Below are positions 16,208 through 24,438 of a DNA stretch of 63,575 bases, piece after piece. A model generated the notes under the pieces. The model saw nothing but the letters and a program-made list of their open reading frames with translations. It did not search any database and was not told the DNA's origin. The stretch is from the NCBI RefSeq assembly GCF_003258945.1, contig NZ_QLIX01000026.1, forward strand, positions 1-63,575, read 5' to 3'. How positions within the stretch are numbered: position 1 is the first letter of the stretch; each line of letters starts with the position of its first letter. The position numbers and the translations under genes are program-made. The DNA is from Roseicella frigidaeris. Lineage in GTDB: Bacteria > Pseudomonadota > Alphaproteobacteria > Acetobacterales > Acetobacteraceae.

Positions 16208-16411
16208 GTGATCGAACTCGTGATGGTCGTCTGCCTCGCCGCCGCCCCCGCCCAGTGCCGCGAGGAACGGCCGATCCTCGCGGCCTTGTCCATGATGGCC
16301 TGCGCCACCCAGGGGCAGATGGTCGCGGCGCGCTGGCTCTCGGAACACCCGGCCTTCACGCTCAGCCGCTGGCGCTGCGAGCTGAACCGGCCGCGGCAGG
16401 AACGGATCTAG
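16208..16411 (+). CDS. Small conserved hypothetical protein (67 aa)
   Basis: GTG start at 16208. The 67-residue product has a hydrophobic start (VIELVMVVCLAAAPAQC) and then MACATQGQMVAARWLSEHP and LSRWRCE. I recall similar small proteins in other alphaproteobacteria, but their function is unknown. Three Cys (C9, C17, C32) plus one near the end may be structural if it is exported. Its stop codon TAG is the first three bases of the TAGAGC repeat copy at 16408. It lies 180 bases after the SoxYZ-like gene and may have its own promoter. Confidence 0.75.
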   Translation: MIELVMVVCLAAAPAQCREERPILAALSMMACATQGQMVAARWLSEHPAFTLSRWRCELNRPRQERI

Positions 16412-16495
16412 AGCAGATCCCGATCAGGTGAACTCACCGAGAGCGTGAATCACGCGATCGAACAAGGGCCTGGGAGCGTTTTCCCGGGTCGCCGC
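16408..16495 (+). repeat. TAGAGC-family intergenic repeat, copy A
   Basis: The element begins CTAGAGCAGATCCCGATCAG and continues through GTGAACTCACC and GCGTGAATCACGCGATCGA to about CCTGGGAGCG. Its first half matches copies at 50871-50930 and 35361-35434, and its second half matches the copy at 57995-58067. GTGAATCAC-type palindromic pieces are present. The TAG at its start ends the upstream gene. Confidence 0.85.
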
Positions 16496-16502
16496 CGCCC
16501 GC

Positions 16503-17348
16503 TCAGGCCGCGGCGGTGACGATCCAGATCGCCGCCGGCATCACCACGCCCTCGGCGCCCTGATGCGCGGCGAAGAAGGTCTCCAGCCCCATCTGCGCCG
16601 TGGCCCGGGTGGCGGCATCGGCCTCGAACAGCGCCCGGGAGACGGCGCCGAAGGTCATGGCGGTCCGCGCCGCCGCCGCCGGGTCGGCGCCGAGGCGGAA
16701 GCCGAGGTCGCGCGGCGTCACCTGCACCGCCGCGAAGCCGGCGCCCTCGAGGATGCCGCGCACCCGCTCCGCCCGGGCCCAGCCGAACTGGCCCGGCGCG
16801 TCCGGCGGCGGTGGCGGCGGCTGCGGCGGGACGAGGCCGCGGATCGCCGCCGCCGGGGCGCTGGTCCAGGGATTGGCCTCCGGCGCCCGGAAGGCGGCGG
16901 CGCAGAAGCGCCCGCCCGGGCGCAGCGCTGCGCGCAGGTGCCGGAAGGCGGCGACCGGCTCGGCGAAGAACATCACCCCGAAGCGCGAGAAGAGCAGGTC
17001 GAAGCCCGCCGCCGGCAGGGGGTGGGCGCCGGCATCGGCGATCTCGGCCGCCGCCTGGCGCAGCCCGGCCGCGGCGATCCGCCGCTGCGCCACGGCCACC
17101 GACTCCCGCGCCAGGTCGAGGCCGAGGACGCGGCCGGATGGCCCGACCCGCTCGGCGAGGGCGAGGAGGGAGGTGCCGCTGCCGCAGCCGATATCGATCA
17201 CCCGCTCCCCGGGCCGCGGCGCCGCGGCGGCGAGGGCGAGGTCGAGCACCCCGGCGAAGAGGGCGTCGATGCACGCATGCTCGCTGGCCCAGGCCCGGGT
17301 CATCGGGCCGTTCCAGAAGGCGGCGGCATCCGTGTCGGGACCGGCCAT
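16503..17348 (-). CDS. Class I SAM-dependent methyltransferase (UbiE-like)
   Basis: A 281-residue cytoplasmic enzyme. Motif I is VIDIGCGSG (50-58), followed by VLGLDLARESVAVA (motif II) and FDLLFSRFGVMFF (motif IV-like). It resembles the Methyltransf_11/25 group including UbiE and arsenite-type enzymes, but without their Cys signatures. A proline run (PPQPPPPPPDAP) near 178-189 is a flexible insert. It starts 26 bases after the acyl-CoA ligase stop and follows GGGGAGAACGC, so the two form an operon. The substrate is unknown. Confidence 0.85.
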   Translation of the reverse strand: MAGPDTDAAAFWNGPMTRAWASEHACIDALFAGVLDLALAAAAPRPGERVIDIGCGSGTSLLALAERVGPSGRVLGLDLARESVAVAQRRIAAAGLRQAAAEIADAGAHPLPAAGFDLLFSRFGVMFFAEPVAAFRHLRAALRPGGRFCAAAFRAPEANPWTSAPAAAIRGLVPPQPPPPPPDAPGQFGWARAERVRGILEGAGFAAVQVTPRDLGFRLGADPAAAARTAMTFGAVSRALFEADAATRATAQMGLETFFAAHQGAEGVVMPAAIWIVTAAA

Positions 17349-17374
17349 GCGTTCTCCCCGGCGGCCGTGCCGCC

Positions 17375-19168
17375 TCAGCGATACAGTGCGTCGAGCGTCG
17401 TGGCGTAACGCTCCAGCACCGCCCGGCGACGCACCTTCATCGTCGGGGTGAGCAGGCCATTCTCCACCGTGAAGGGGCCCGGCGCCTCCTGCCAGCGGCG
17501 GATGCGCTCGATGGTCGAGAGCCGGGCATTGACCCGGGCGACGGCCGCGGCCATCCGCGCCTGCATCCCCTCGGCGGCGACGAGGAGGGCGACGATGCCG
17601 GGCTGGCCCTCGCCGGCCACCACCGCCTGGGCGATCTCCGGCTCGGCCATCAGCAGCCCCTCCAGCTTCGCCGGGCTGACCATGTCGCCGCCCAGCGTCT
17701 TGATGAAGTCGCGCTTGCGGTCGGTGATGGTGATGCGCCCGGCCTCGATGCGGCCGACATCGCCGGTGTGCAGCCAGGTCGCCCCGTCCGGCCCGGGGCG
17801 CAGCGCCTCGGCGGTCGCCGCCGGGTTGTTCCAGTAGCCGTCCATGACCAGGTCGCCGCGGACCAGCAGCTCGCCATCCGGGGCGATCCGGGCGGCGACG
17901 CCGGCGAGCGGCGGCCCGACGGTGCGGCGGTGGTTGTCCCAGGGCAGGTTGACGCTGATCACCGGCCCGGCCTCGCTCTGCCCGTAGCCCTGGATCAGCG
18001 GCAGGCCGAGGGCGATGAAGAAGCCGGAGAGGTCCGGGTCGAGCCGGGCGCCGCCGGAGACCAGCGCCTTGAGCCGGCCGCCGAAGCGGCCGCGCACCTT
18101 CTCCCGCACCAGCCGGTCGAGGAGCGGGTCGAGCAGCCGCGCGGCGGGCCCGAGCGGCGGCCCGTCCAGCCGCCGCAGCCCCTGCGCCAGCGCCCGCTCG
18201 AACAGCCAGCGCTGCGGCCGGCCCTGCTTCTCGACCTGCGCCAGCATCTTCGCCCGCAGCACCTCGAAGAGGCGCGGCACGGCGGTGACGACGGCGGGGC
18301 GGATCGCCTCGAACTCCGCCGCCAGGCGGTCGGCGCCGCGGGAATAGACCACCTCCATGCCCATGGAGGGCAGCAGGTAGCAGCCGACCGTGTGCTCGTA
18401 GCTGTGCGAGAGCGGTAGGAAGGAGAGATAGGGCAGCCCCTCCACCCCCAGCCGCTCCAGCAGCCCGCTCACCCCCTCGCGGTTGGCCAGCATGGCGCGG
18501 TGCGGCAGCATCACCCCGCGCGGCGCGCCGCCGGTGCCGGAGGTGTAGATCAGGCAGGCCAGCCGGCCCTCCGGGATCTGCTCCGCCTCGGCCATCAGCA
18601 GGGCGGCATCGGCCGGATGCGCCGCCGCCTCGGCCCAGGCATGGAGGGCAAGGCCCGGCGGCAGCGGGGGCTCGCCGGGGGCCGGGCCGGGCGGGTCCAT
18701 GCAGAGCAGCAGGTCGAGTCCGCCGCTCGCCGCCGCCGCCTCGGCCAGCCGCGCCGCCAGCGCCGGAGAGGAGGCGATGACCGCCCGCGCCCCGGAATCC
18801 CGCAGCACATGCGCGTGGTCGGCGATGGTGTTGGTGGTGTAGGTCGGCACGGTCACGGCGCCGATCGCCATGATCGCGGCATCGGCGACGTTCCATTCCG
18901 GCCGGCTCTCGCCGACCAGCATCACCCGGTCGCCCGGCGCGACCCCCTGGTGCCGCAGCCAGGCCGCGACATGCGCCACCTGCAGCACGAAATCGCCCCA
19001 GCGCAGGCGCTGCCAGGCGCCGTCGCGCCAGTAGCGCAGCATCGGCCGGTCGGGATGCCGCCGCGCCAGGGCGAAGAGCATGCCGGGCAGGCTGCTCCAT
19101 GGGCTGCCGGTCGCGCGTCGCCCCGCCGCTGCCGGCCGCGACCTGGTGGGCGCCTCGGTCCCCGACAT
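17375..19168 (-). CDS. AMP-forming long-chain acyl-CoA synthetase
   Basis: A 597-residue ANL-superfamily ligase that adenylates a carboxylate and transfers it to CoA. LIYTSGTGGAPRGVML is the P-loop, LPLSHSYEHTVG and QGYGQSEAGPVISVN follow, then TGDVG, DRKRDFIKTLGGDMVSP and the C-terminal lysine region ENGLLTPTMKVRR. The overall pattern is of the FadD15/long-chain type. Start at 19168 (MSGTEAPTRS) follows AGGAGGGG; longer in-frame starts lack such a site. It is divergent from the M3 peptidase, with 82 bases between the starts. The particular acid used cannot be told. Confidence 0.92.
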   Translation of the reverse strand: MSGTEAPTRSRPAAAGRRATGSPWSSLPGMLFALARRHPDRPMLRYWRDGAWQRLRWGDFVLQVAHVAAWLRHQGVAPGDRVMLVGESRPEWNVADAAIMAIGAVTVPTYTTNTIADHAHVLRDSGARAVIASSPALAARLAEAAAASGGLDLLLCMDPPGPAPGEPPLPPGLALHAWAEAAAHPADAALLMAEAEQIPEGRLACLIYTSGTGGAPRGVMLPHRAMLANREGVSGLLERLGVEGLPYLSFLPLSHSYEHTVGCYLLPSMGMEVVYSRGADRLAAEFEAIRPAVVTAVPRLFEVLRAKMLAQVEKQGRPQRWLFERALAQGLRRLDGPPLGPAARLLDPLLDRLVREKVRGRFGGRLKALVSGGARLDPDLSGFFIALGLPLIQGYGQSEAGPVISVNLPWDNHRRTVGPPLAGVAARIAPDGELLVRGDLVMDGYWNNPAATAEALRPGPDGATWLHTGDVGRIEAGRITITDRKRDFIKTLGGDMVSPAKLEGLLMAEPEIAQAVVAGEGQPGIVALLVAAEGMQARMAAAVARVNARLSTIERIRRWQEAPGPFTVENGLLTPTMKVRRRAVLERYATTLDALYR

Positions 19169-19250
19169 ATCCCTTTCGTCCCCTCCTGCTGGCACCGCTG
19201 GCCGGCATTGGCCGCTTGGCCGCGCCCCCGGCGGCCTTATATGGGGAGTT

Positions 19251-21173
19251 GTGACCCGATCCGAGCCCATTCCGACCCTGACCCGTGCCCTGGGCGATGC
19301 CGCCGCGGGCACCTCCCTCCCTCCCGCCCGTCCGGGCAGCCTGCCCCGGGCGCCGCTCGATGCCGGCGGCCCGCCCGGCGGCACGCCGCTGCCGGTCTGG
19401 GACCTCACCGACCTCTATGCGTCGCCGGAGGATCCGCGGCTCGCCGCCGATCTCGACCAGGCGGAGGCGGATGGCAAGGCCTTCTCGGCCCGCCATGCCG
19501 GCCGGCTCGCCGGGATGTCGGGCGATGCGCTGGCGGCGGCCATCGCGGCCTATGAGCGGATCGAGGAGGTGCTCGGCCGGGCGATGAGCTACGGCCAGCT
19601 CGTCTTCGCCGGCGATGCCCAGGACCCGGCGAATGGCCGTTTCTACCAGACCCTGCAGGAGCGGGTGACGGCGATCTCCTCGCATCTGCTGTTCTTCACG
19701 CTGGAGCTGAACCGGCTGGAGGAGGCGGAGCTGGAGCAGAAGCTCGCCGCCAGCCCGGCGCTGCTGCGCTGGCGCCCCTGGCTGCGCGACCTGCGCGTCT
19801 TCCGGCCGCACCAGCTCTCCGACGAGCTCGAGAAACTGCTGCACGAGAAGGAGGTGACCGGGCGCAGCGCCTGGAACCGCCTGTTCGACGAGACCATCGC
19901 CGGCATGGTGGTGAAGGTGGGGGAGGAGGAGCAGACCGTCTCGGCGGCGCTGAACAAGCTCTCCGACCGCGACCGCGCGGTGCGGGCGGCGGCGGCGCGC
20001 GGCGTCTCGGAGGCCTTCGGCAGCCGCATCCGGCTCTTCTCGCTCATCACCAACACCCTGGCGAAGGACAAGGAGATCCTCGACAACTGGCGGCGCTACC
20101 CGCGGCCGGGCAGCGCCCGCAACCGCGCCAACATGGTCGAGGACGAGGTGGTGGACGCGCTGGTCACCGCGGTGCGCACCAGCTATCCGCGGCTCTCGCA
20201 CCGCTACTACGCGATGAAGGTGAAGTGGCTCGGCCTCGAGAGGCTGCAGCACTGGGACCGCAACGCGCCGCTGCCGGAGGAGCAGGACCGCAGCATCGCC
20301 TGGCCGGAGGCGGTGCGGACGGTGCTCGACAGCTACCGCGCCTTCAGCCCCGAGCTGGCCGCGATCGGCACCCGCTTCTTCGAGCGGCCCTGGATCGACG
20401 CGGCGCTGCGGCCGGGCAAGGCCTCGGGCGCCTTCGCCCATCCGACGGTGCCGAGCGCGCATCCCTATCTGCTGCTGAACTACCACGGCAAGACGCGCGA
20501 CGTGATGACCCTGGCGCATGAGCTCGGCCATGGCGTGCACCAGGTGCTGGCCGGGGCGCAGGGCTATCTCCTCTCCGGCACGCCGCTGACATTGGCCGAG
20601 ACCGCCTCGGTCTTCGGCGAGATGCTGACCTTCCGCGGCCTGCTCGATGCCGAGCGCGACCCGGGGCGGCGCCGGCTGATGCTGGCGGGCAAGGTCGAGG
20701 ACATGCTGAACACGGTGGTGCGGCAGATCGCCTTCTACCGGTTCGAGACGCTGCTGCATGACGAGCGCCGCAAGGGCGAGCTCTCGGCCGAGCAGATCGC
20801 CGCGCTCTGGCTGCAGGTGCAGCGGGAGAGCCTCGGCCCGGCCTTCGACTTCACCGAGGATTACGGCGTCTACTGGGCCTACATCCCGCACTTCATCCAC
20901 AGCCCCTTCTATGTCTATGCCTACGCCTTCGGCGATTGCCTGGTAAACGCGCTCTACGGCGTCTACCGGGCGGGCGTGGTGCCGGATTTCGAGCGCAAAT
21001 ACCTCGACCTGCTGAAGGCCGGCGGCACGCTGCGGCACAAGGAGCTGCTCGCCCCCTTCGGCCTCGACGCCTCCGATCCCGGCTTCTGGCAGCGCGGGCT
21101 CGACGTCATCGCGGGCTTCATCGACGAGCTCGCCGAGGGCGGCGCGGCGCCGGGAGCGGGTGCCGCGGCATGA
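19251..21173 (+). CDS. pepF: M3-family oligoendopeptidase F
   Basis: A 640-residue cytoplasmic zinc peptidase that cleaves short peptides. The zinc site is H423-E-L-G-H427 in TLAHELGHGVHQ, with E450 in TLAETASVFGE as the third ligand. VWDLTDLYASPEDPRL at the start and FDFTEDYGVYWAYIPHFIHSPFYVYAYAFG near the end are typical of the PepF/M3 clade. GTG at 19251 follows GGGGAG and gives an N-terminal extension of about 45 residues before the conserved domain. Its last codons overlap the ABC1 kinase start (ATGA). Confidence 0.93.
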   Translation: MTRSEPIPTLTRALGDAAAGTSLPPARPGSLPRAPLDAGGPPGGTPLPVWDLTDLYASPEDPRLAADLDQAEADGKAFSARHAGRLAGMSGDALAAAIAAYERIEEVLGRAMSYGQLVFAGDAQDPANGRFYQTLQERVTAISSHLLFFTLELNRLEEAELEQKLAASPALLRWRPWLRDLRVFRPHQLSDELEKLLHEKEVTGRSAWNRLFDETIAGMVVKVGEEEQTVSAALNKLSDRDRAVRAAAARGVSEAFGSRIRLFSLITNTLAKDKEILDNWRRYPRPGSARNRANMVEDEVVDALVTAVRTSYPRLSHRYYAMKVKWLGLERLQHWDRNAPLPEEQDRSIAWPEAVRTVLDSYRAFSPELAAIGTRFFERPWIDAALRPGKASGAFAHPTVPSAHPYLLLNYHGKTRDVMTLAHELGHGVHQVLAGAQGYLLSGTPLTLAETASVFGEMLTFRGLLDAERDPGRRRLMLAGKVEDMLNTVVRQIAFYRFETLLHDERRKGELSAEQIAALWLQVQRESLGPAFDFTEDYGVYWAYIPHFIHSPFYVYAYAFGDCLVNALYGVYRAGVVPDFERKYLDLLKAGGTLRHKELLAPFGLDASDPGFWQRGLDVIAGFIDELAEGGAAPGAGAAA

Positions 21174-22531
21174 GCGACCGCAGCCGCGACAGCACCCTGT
21201 TCGGGGAGATGCGGCGGATGGTGCGCACCTCGGGCGCGGTCGGCGGCATCGCCGCCCGCGTCGCCGGCGAGCGCTTCCTCGGCCTCCGGACCGACAAGAC
21301 CGCGCATGCCGAGGACCTGAAGCAGATCCTGGGCGGGCTGAAGGGCCCGCTGATGAAGGTGGCGCAGTTTCTCTCCACCGTGCCCGACGCCCTGCCCGAG
21401 GCCTATGCCGAGCAGCTGGCGACGCTGCAGGCGAACGCCCCGCCGATGGGCTGGCCCTTCGTCCGCCGCCGCATGCAGGGCGAGCTCGGCCCGGGCTGGG
21501 AGGGCAGGTTCCGCAGCTTCGGGCGGGAGGCGGCGGCCGCCGCCTCGCTCGGCCAGGTGCACCGGGCGGAGCTGCCGGACGGCAGGCCGGTCGCCTGCAA
21601 GCTGCAATACCCGGACATGCCGAGCGTGGTGGAGGCGGATCTGCGCCAGCTCCGCCTCGCCATGCAGCTCTACCAGCGCATGGACAGCGCGCTCGACAAC
21701 GGCGAGGTCTACCAGGAGCTGCGCGACCGGCTGCGCGAGGAGCTGGACTACCTGCGGGAGGCGGCGCATCAGCGCCTCTACGGCCTCATGCTCGCCGACC
21801 AGCCGCATGTCGCGGTGCCGCAGCCGATCGAGGGCTATTGCACCACCCGGCTGCTGACCATGACTTGGCTGGAGGGCCGGCCGCTGGTCAAGCGCCTCGA
21901 GGAGGACCCGCCGCAGGAGGAGCGGCGGGCCTATGCCGAGGGGCTGTTCCGCGCCTGGTACCGGCCCTTCTACCGCTATGGCGTCATCCATGGCGACCCG
22001 CATCTCGGCAACTACCAGGTGCGGCCGGACCGTCAGGGCATCAACCTGTTCGACTTCGGCACCATCCGCGTCTTCCCGCCGAGCTTTGTCGGCGGCGTCA
22101 TCCTGCTCTTCGAGGCGGTGCGCGACCATGACGACGAGAAGGCCGCCGAGGCCTATCGCGTCTGGGGCTTCCGCAACCTCTCGAAGGAGACGATGGAAGT
22201 CCTCAACCTCTGGGCCGCCTTCCTCTACGAGCCCCTGGTGCAGGACCGGGTGCGGCCGATCCAGGAGGTCGACGACATGTCCTATGGCCGCAAGATTGCG
22301 GCCAAGGTGCATGAGGGGCTGAAGCGGACCGGGGGCGTGCGCATCCCGCGCGAATTCCCGCTCATGGACCGCGCCGCGGTCGGGCTCGGCAGCGTCTTCC
22401 TGCGGCTGCGCGCCGAGATGAACTGGCACCGGCTGTTCATGGAGATGATCGAGGACGTCTCCGAGCAGGCGGTGGCCGAGCGCCAGGCGCAGGCGCTCGC
22501 CGAGGCGAAGGTGCCGCCGCCGGCCGCCTGA
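21170..22531 (+). CDS. ABC1/AarF-UbiB family atypical kinase
   Basis: A 453-residue kinase-like protein. KGPLMKVAQFLSTVPDALP carries the KxGQ-like signature typical of the ABC1 family (here KVAQ). EAAAAASLGQVHRAEL is the alanine-rich A-loop, VACKLQYP holds the conserved Lys, and VIHGDPHLGNYQV and INLFDFGTIR are the catalytic and metal-binding loops. The family includes UbiB and supports ubiquinone biogenesis or lipid homeostasis. No clear C-terminal membrane helices are visible, unlike E. coli UbiB. It is translationally coupled to pepF, a common pairing in alphaproteobacteria (recalled, not checked). Confidence 0.9.
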   Translation: MSDRSRDSTLFGEMRRMVRTSGAVGGIAARVAGERFLGLRTDKTAHAEDLKQILGGLKGPLMKVAQFLSTVPDALPEAYAEQLATLQANAPPMGWPFVRRRMQGELGPGWEGRFRSFGREAAAAASLGQVHRAELPDGRPVACKLQYPDMPSVVEADLRQLRLAMQLYQRMDSALDNGEVYQELRDRLREELDYLREAAHQRLYGLMLADQPHVAVPQPIEGYCTTRLLTMTWLEGRPLVKRLEEDPPQEERRAYAEGLFRAWYRPFYRYGVIHGDPHLGNYQVRPDRQGINLFDFGTIRVFPPSFVGGVILLFEAVRDHDDEKAAEAYRVWGFRNLSKETMEVLNLWAAFLYEPLVQDRVRPIQEVDDMSYGRKIAAKVHEGLKRTGGVRIPREFPLMDRAAVGLGSVFLRLRAEMNWHRLFMEMIEDVSEQAVAERQAQALAEAKVPPPAA

Positions 22532-22744
22532 GCCGGCCACGGCCGCCGCATCTCCCCGTTGCGGAGGCGGATGAATTCCGCCCTCCGCGGCCCGCTGGGC
22601 TCCCCCAGGCCTCCCCTCTGGCCTCCCCCATGGTCAAGCCTTGACCCGCAGGGTATCAGGCGCGCGGGCTGCCGGCCCCCTGTCCGGGGTTGCCGACTTT
22701 CGCGCGGCGCCGCATCTATTCTGCGAAACAGGGGGGAGACCCAT

Positions 22745-23902
22745 ATGCGACTGGCTGTCCTGAAGGAGCGCCGGCCGGCCGAGACCCGTGTCGCGGCCAC
22801 GCCTGAAACCGTCAAGAAGCTCATCGGCCTCGGCTGCAGCGTCGCGGTGGAGACCGGCGCCGGGCTCGCCTCCGGCATCCCCGATGCGGAATATGCCGCC
22901 GCCGGCGCCGAGGTCGCGCCGGACGCGGCGGCAGCGCTGAACGGCGCCGGCATCGTGCTGAAGATCCGCGCGCCGCTCGGCACCGGAGAGGGCGCGGTGG
23001 ACGAGCTCTCCCTGATCCCGCGCGGCGCCCTGCTGCTCGGCCAGCTCGGCGCCGATGCCAAGGCGGCCGGCACCTATGCCCAGCTCGGGATCGATGCCGG
23101 GGCGATGGAGCTGCTGCCGCGCATCACGCGCGCGCAGAGCATGGACATCCTCTCCTCCCAGGCGAATCTCGCCGGCTATCGCGCGGTGGTCGAGGCGGCG
23201 GGCGCCTTCGACCGGGGCTTCCCCATGCTGATGACCGCGGCCGGCACCATCCCGGCGGCCAGCGTCTTCATCATGGGCGCCGGCGTCGCCGGGCTGCAGG
23301 CGATCGCCACCGCGCGGCGGCTCGGCGGCCGCGTCTCGGCCACCGATGTGCGGCCCGCGGCCAAGGAAGAAATCAAGTCCCTCGGCGCCAGCTTCGTCGG
23401 CTACGAGAGCGAGGAGAGCAAGCAGGCGCAGACCGCGGGCGGCTACGCCAAGCAGCTCTCGGCCGAGTTCTATGCCGAGCAGGCCAAGGTCGTCGCCGCG
23501 CATATCGCCAAGCAGGACATCGTCGTCACCACGGCGCTGGTGCAGGGGCGGCAGGCGCCGCAGCTCGTCTCGGCCGAGATGGTGCGGGCCATGCGGCCCG
23601 GCTCCATCATCGTCGACATCGCCGCCGATGCCGGGGGCAACGTGGCGCTGACCAGGCCCGGCGAGATGATCACGACCGAGAACGGGGTGAAGATCCTCGG
23701 CTACCACAACTGGCCCGGCCGCATCGCCGGCGCCGCCTCCGCCCTCTTCGCGCGCAACCTGCTGACCTTCCTGACCACCTTCTGGGACAAGGAGGCGAAG
23801 GCGCCGAAGCTGCCGGCGGAGGACGAGATCGTGAAGGGCGTGCTGCTCACTCGCGGCGGCGCCGTCGTCCACCCGAATTTCGCCCCCGCCAAGGCCGCCT
23901 GA
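22745..23902 (+). CDS. pntAA: NAD(P) transhydrogenase subunit alpha part 1 (domain I)
   Basis: The 385-residue NAD(H)-binding subunit of the proton-translocating transhydrogenase. [20 protein letters not shown] is the AlaDH/PNT N-terminal domain. The Rossmann part has [21 protein letters not shown] and [15 protein letters not shown], and YAKQLSAEF and [16 protein letters not shown] follow. The start at 22745 is preceded by GGGGGGAGACCCAT. It is the first gene of a three-gene pnt operon of the Rhodospirillum type, where alpha is split. A perfect 21-bp hairpin follows it. Confidence 0.96.
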   Translation: MRLAVLKERRPAETRVAATPETVKKLIGLGCSVAVETGAGLASGIPDAEYAAAGAEVAPDAAAALNGAGIVLKIRAPLGTGEGAVDELSLIPRGALLLGQLGADAKAAGTYAQLGIDAGAMELLPRITRAQSMDILSSQANLAGYRAVVEAAGAFDRGFPMLMTAAGTIPAASVFIMGAGVAGLQAIATARRLGGRVSATDVRPAAKEEIKSLGASFVGYESEESKQAQTAGGYAKQLSAEFYAEQAKVVAAHIAKQDIVVTTALVQGRQAPQLVSAEMVRAMRPGSIIVDIAADAGGNVALTRPGEMITTENGVKILGYHNWPGRIAGAASALFARNLLTFLTTFWDKEAKAPKLPAEDEIVKGVLLTRGGAVVHPNFAPAKAA

Positions 23903-23936
23903 GGATCGACAACCCGATGCCGTCCGAGGCGTGGCG

Positions 23937-23981
23937 CGCCACCCCCCTCCGCGAAGCGGCGCTTCGCGGAGGGGGGTGGCG
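23937..23981 (+). terminator. Perfect 21-bp hairpin between pntAA and pntAB
   Basis: The arm at 23937-23957 (ACCCCCCTCCGCGAAGC core) is exactly complementary to 23961-23981 around a GGC loop. It sits in the 121-base gap inside the pnt operon. There is no U-run, so it is probably a processing or stability element, or a partial terminator lowering pntAB/pntB relative to pntAA. Confidence 0.75.
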
Positions 23982-24023
23982 CCGGGGCCCGCACCGGCCG
24001 GCGTCTCCGAAGGAGACACCCGC

Positions 24024-24434
24024 ATGAATCCCACCGACCTGGCCAACCAGGCCACGGCGCAGGCGCAGAACGCGCTGCGCCTCGCCGAGCAGGCGCGGCA
24101 GATCGCCGCGACCGCCGGCGCGCATGTCGAGCCCGTCCTCGCCGCGGCCGACCCCTTCCTCTTCCTGCTGACGATCTTCCTGCTGGCCTGCTTCGTCGGC
24201 TACTACGTGGTCTGGAACGTCACCCCGGCGCTGCACAGCCCGCTGATGGGCGTGACCAACGCCATCTCCTCGGTCATTGTGGTCGGCGCCATCCTCGCCA
24301 CCGGGCTCGGCGAGAGCACCGCCGCCAAGGTCTTCGGCTTCCTCGCGGCGATGCTGGCGGCGGTGAACATCTTCGGCGGCTTCATCGTCACCCGCCGGAT
24401 GCTGGCGATGTTCCAGCCGAAGAAGAGGGGCTGA
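24024..24434 (+). CDS. pntAB: NAD(P) transhydrogenase subunit alpha part 2 (membrane)
   Basis: A 136-residue inner-membrane subunit carrying part of domain II. It has three predicted membrane segments: [35 protein letters not shown] and [15 protein letters not shown]. The soluble N-terminus (1-45) is helical and Ala/Gln-rich. AGGAGACACCCGC precedes the ATG at 24024. It pairs with PntB to form the proton channel. pntB starts four bases after its stop. Confidence 0.95.
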   Translation: MNPTDLANQATAQAQNALRLAEQARQIAATAGAHVEPVLAAADPFLFLLTIFLLACFVGYYVVWNVTPALHSPLMGVTNAISSVIVVGAILATGLGESTAAKVFGFLAAMLAAVNIFGGFIVTRRMLAMFQPKKRG

Positions 24435-24438
24435 GGCC

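Noticed and set aside
16503-21038. 1,511-residue leftward open frame
   Set aside because: It is the methyltransferase frame read back through the acyl-CoA ligase and peptidase genes. High GC content removes stop codons in one frame. The real start is at 17348.
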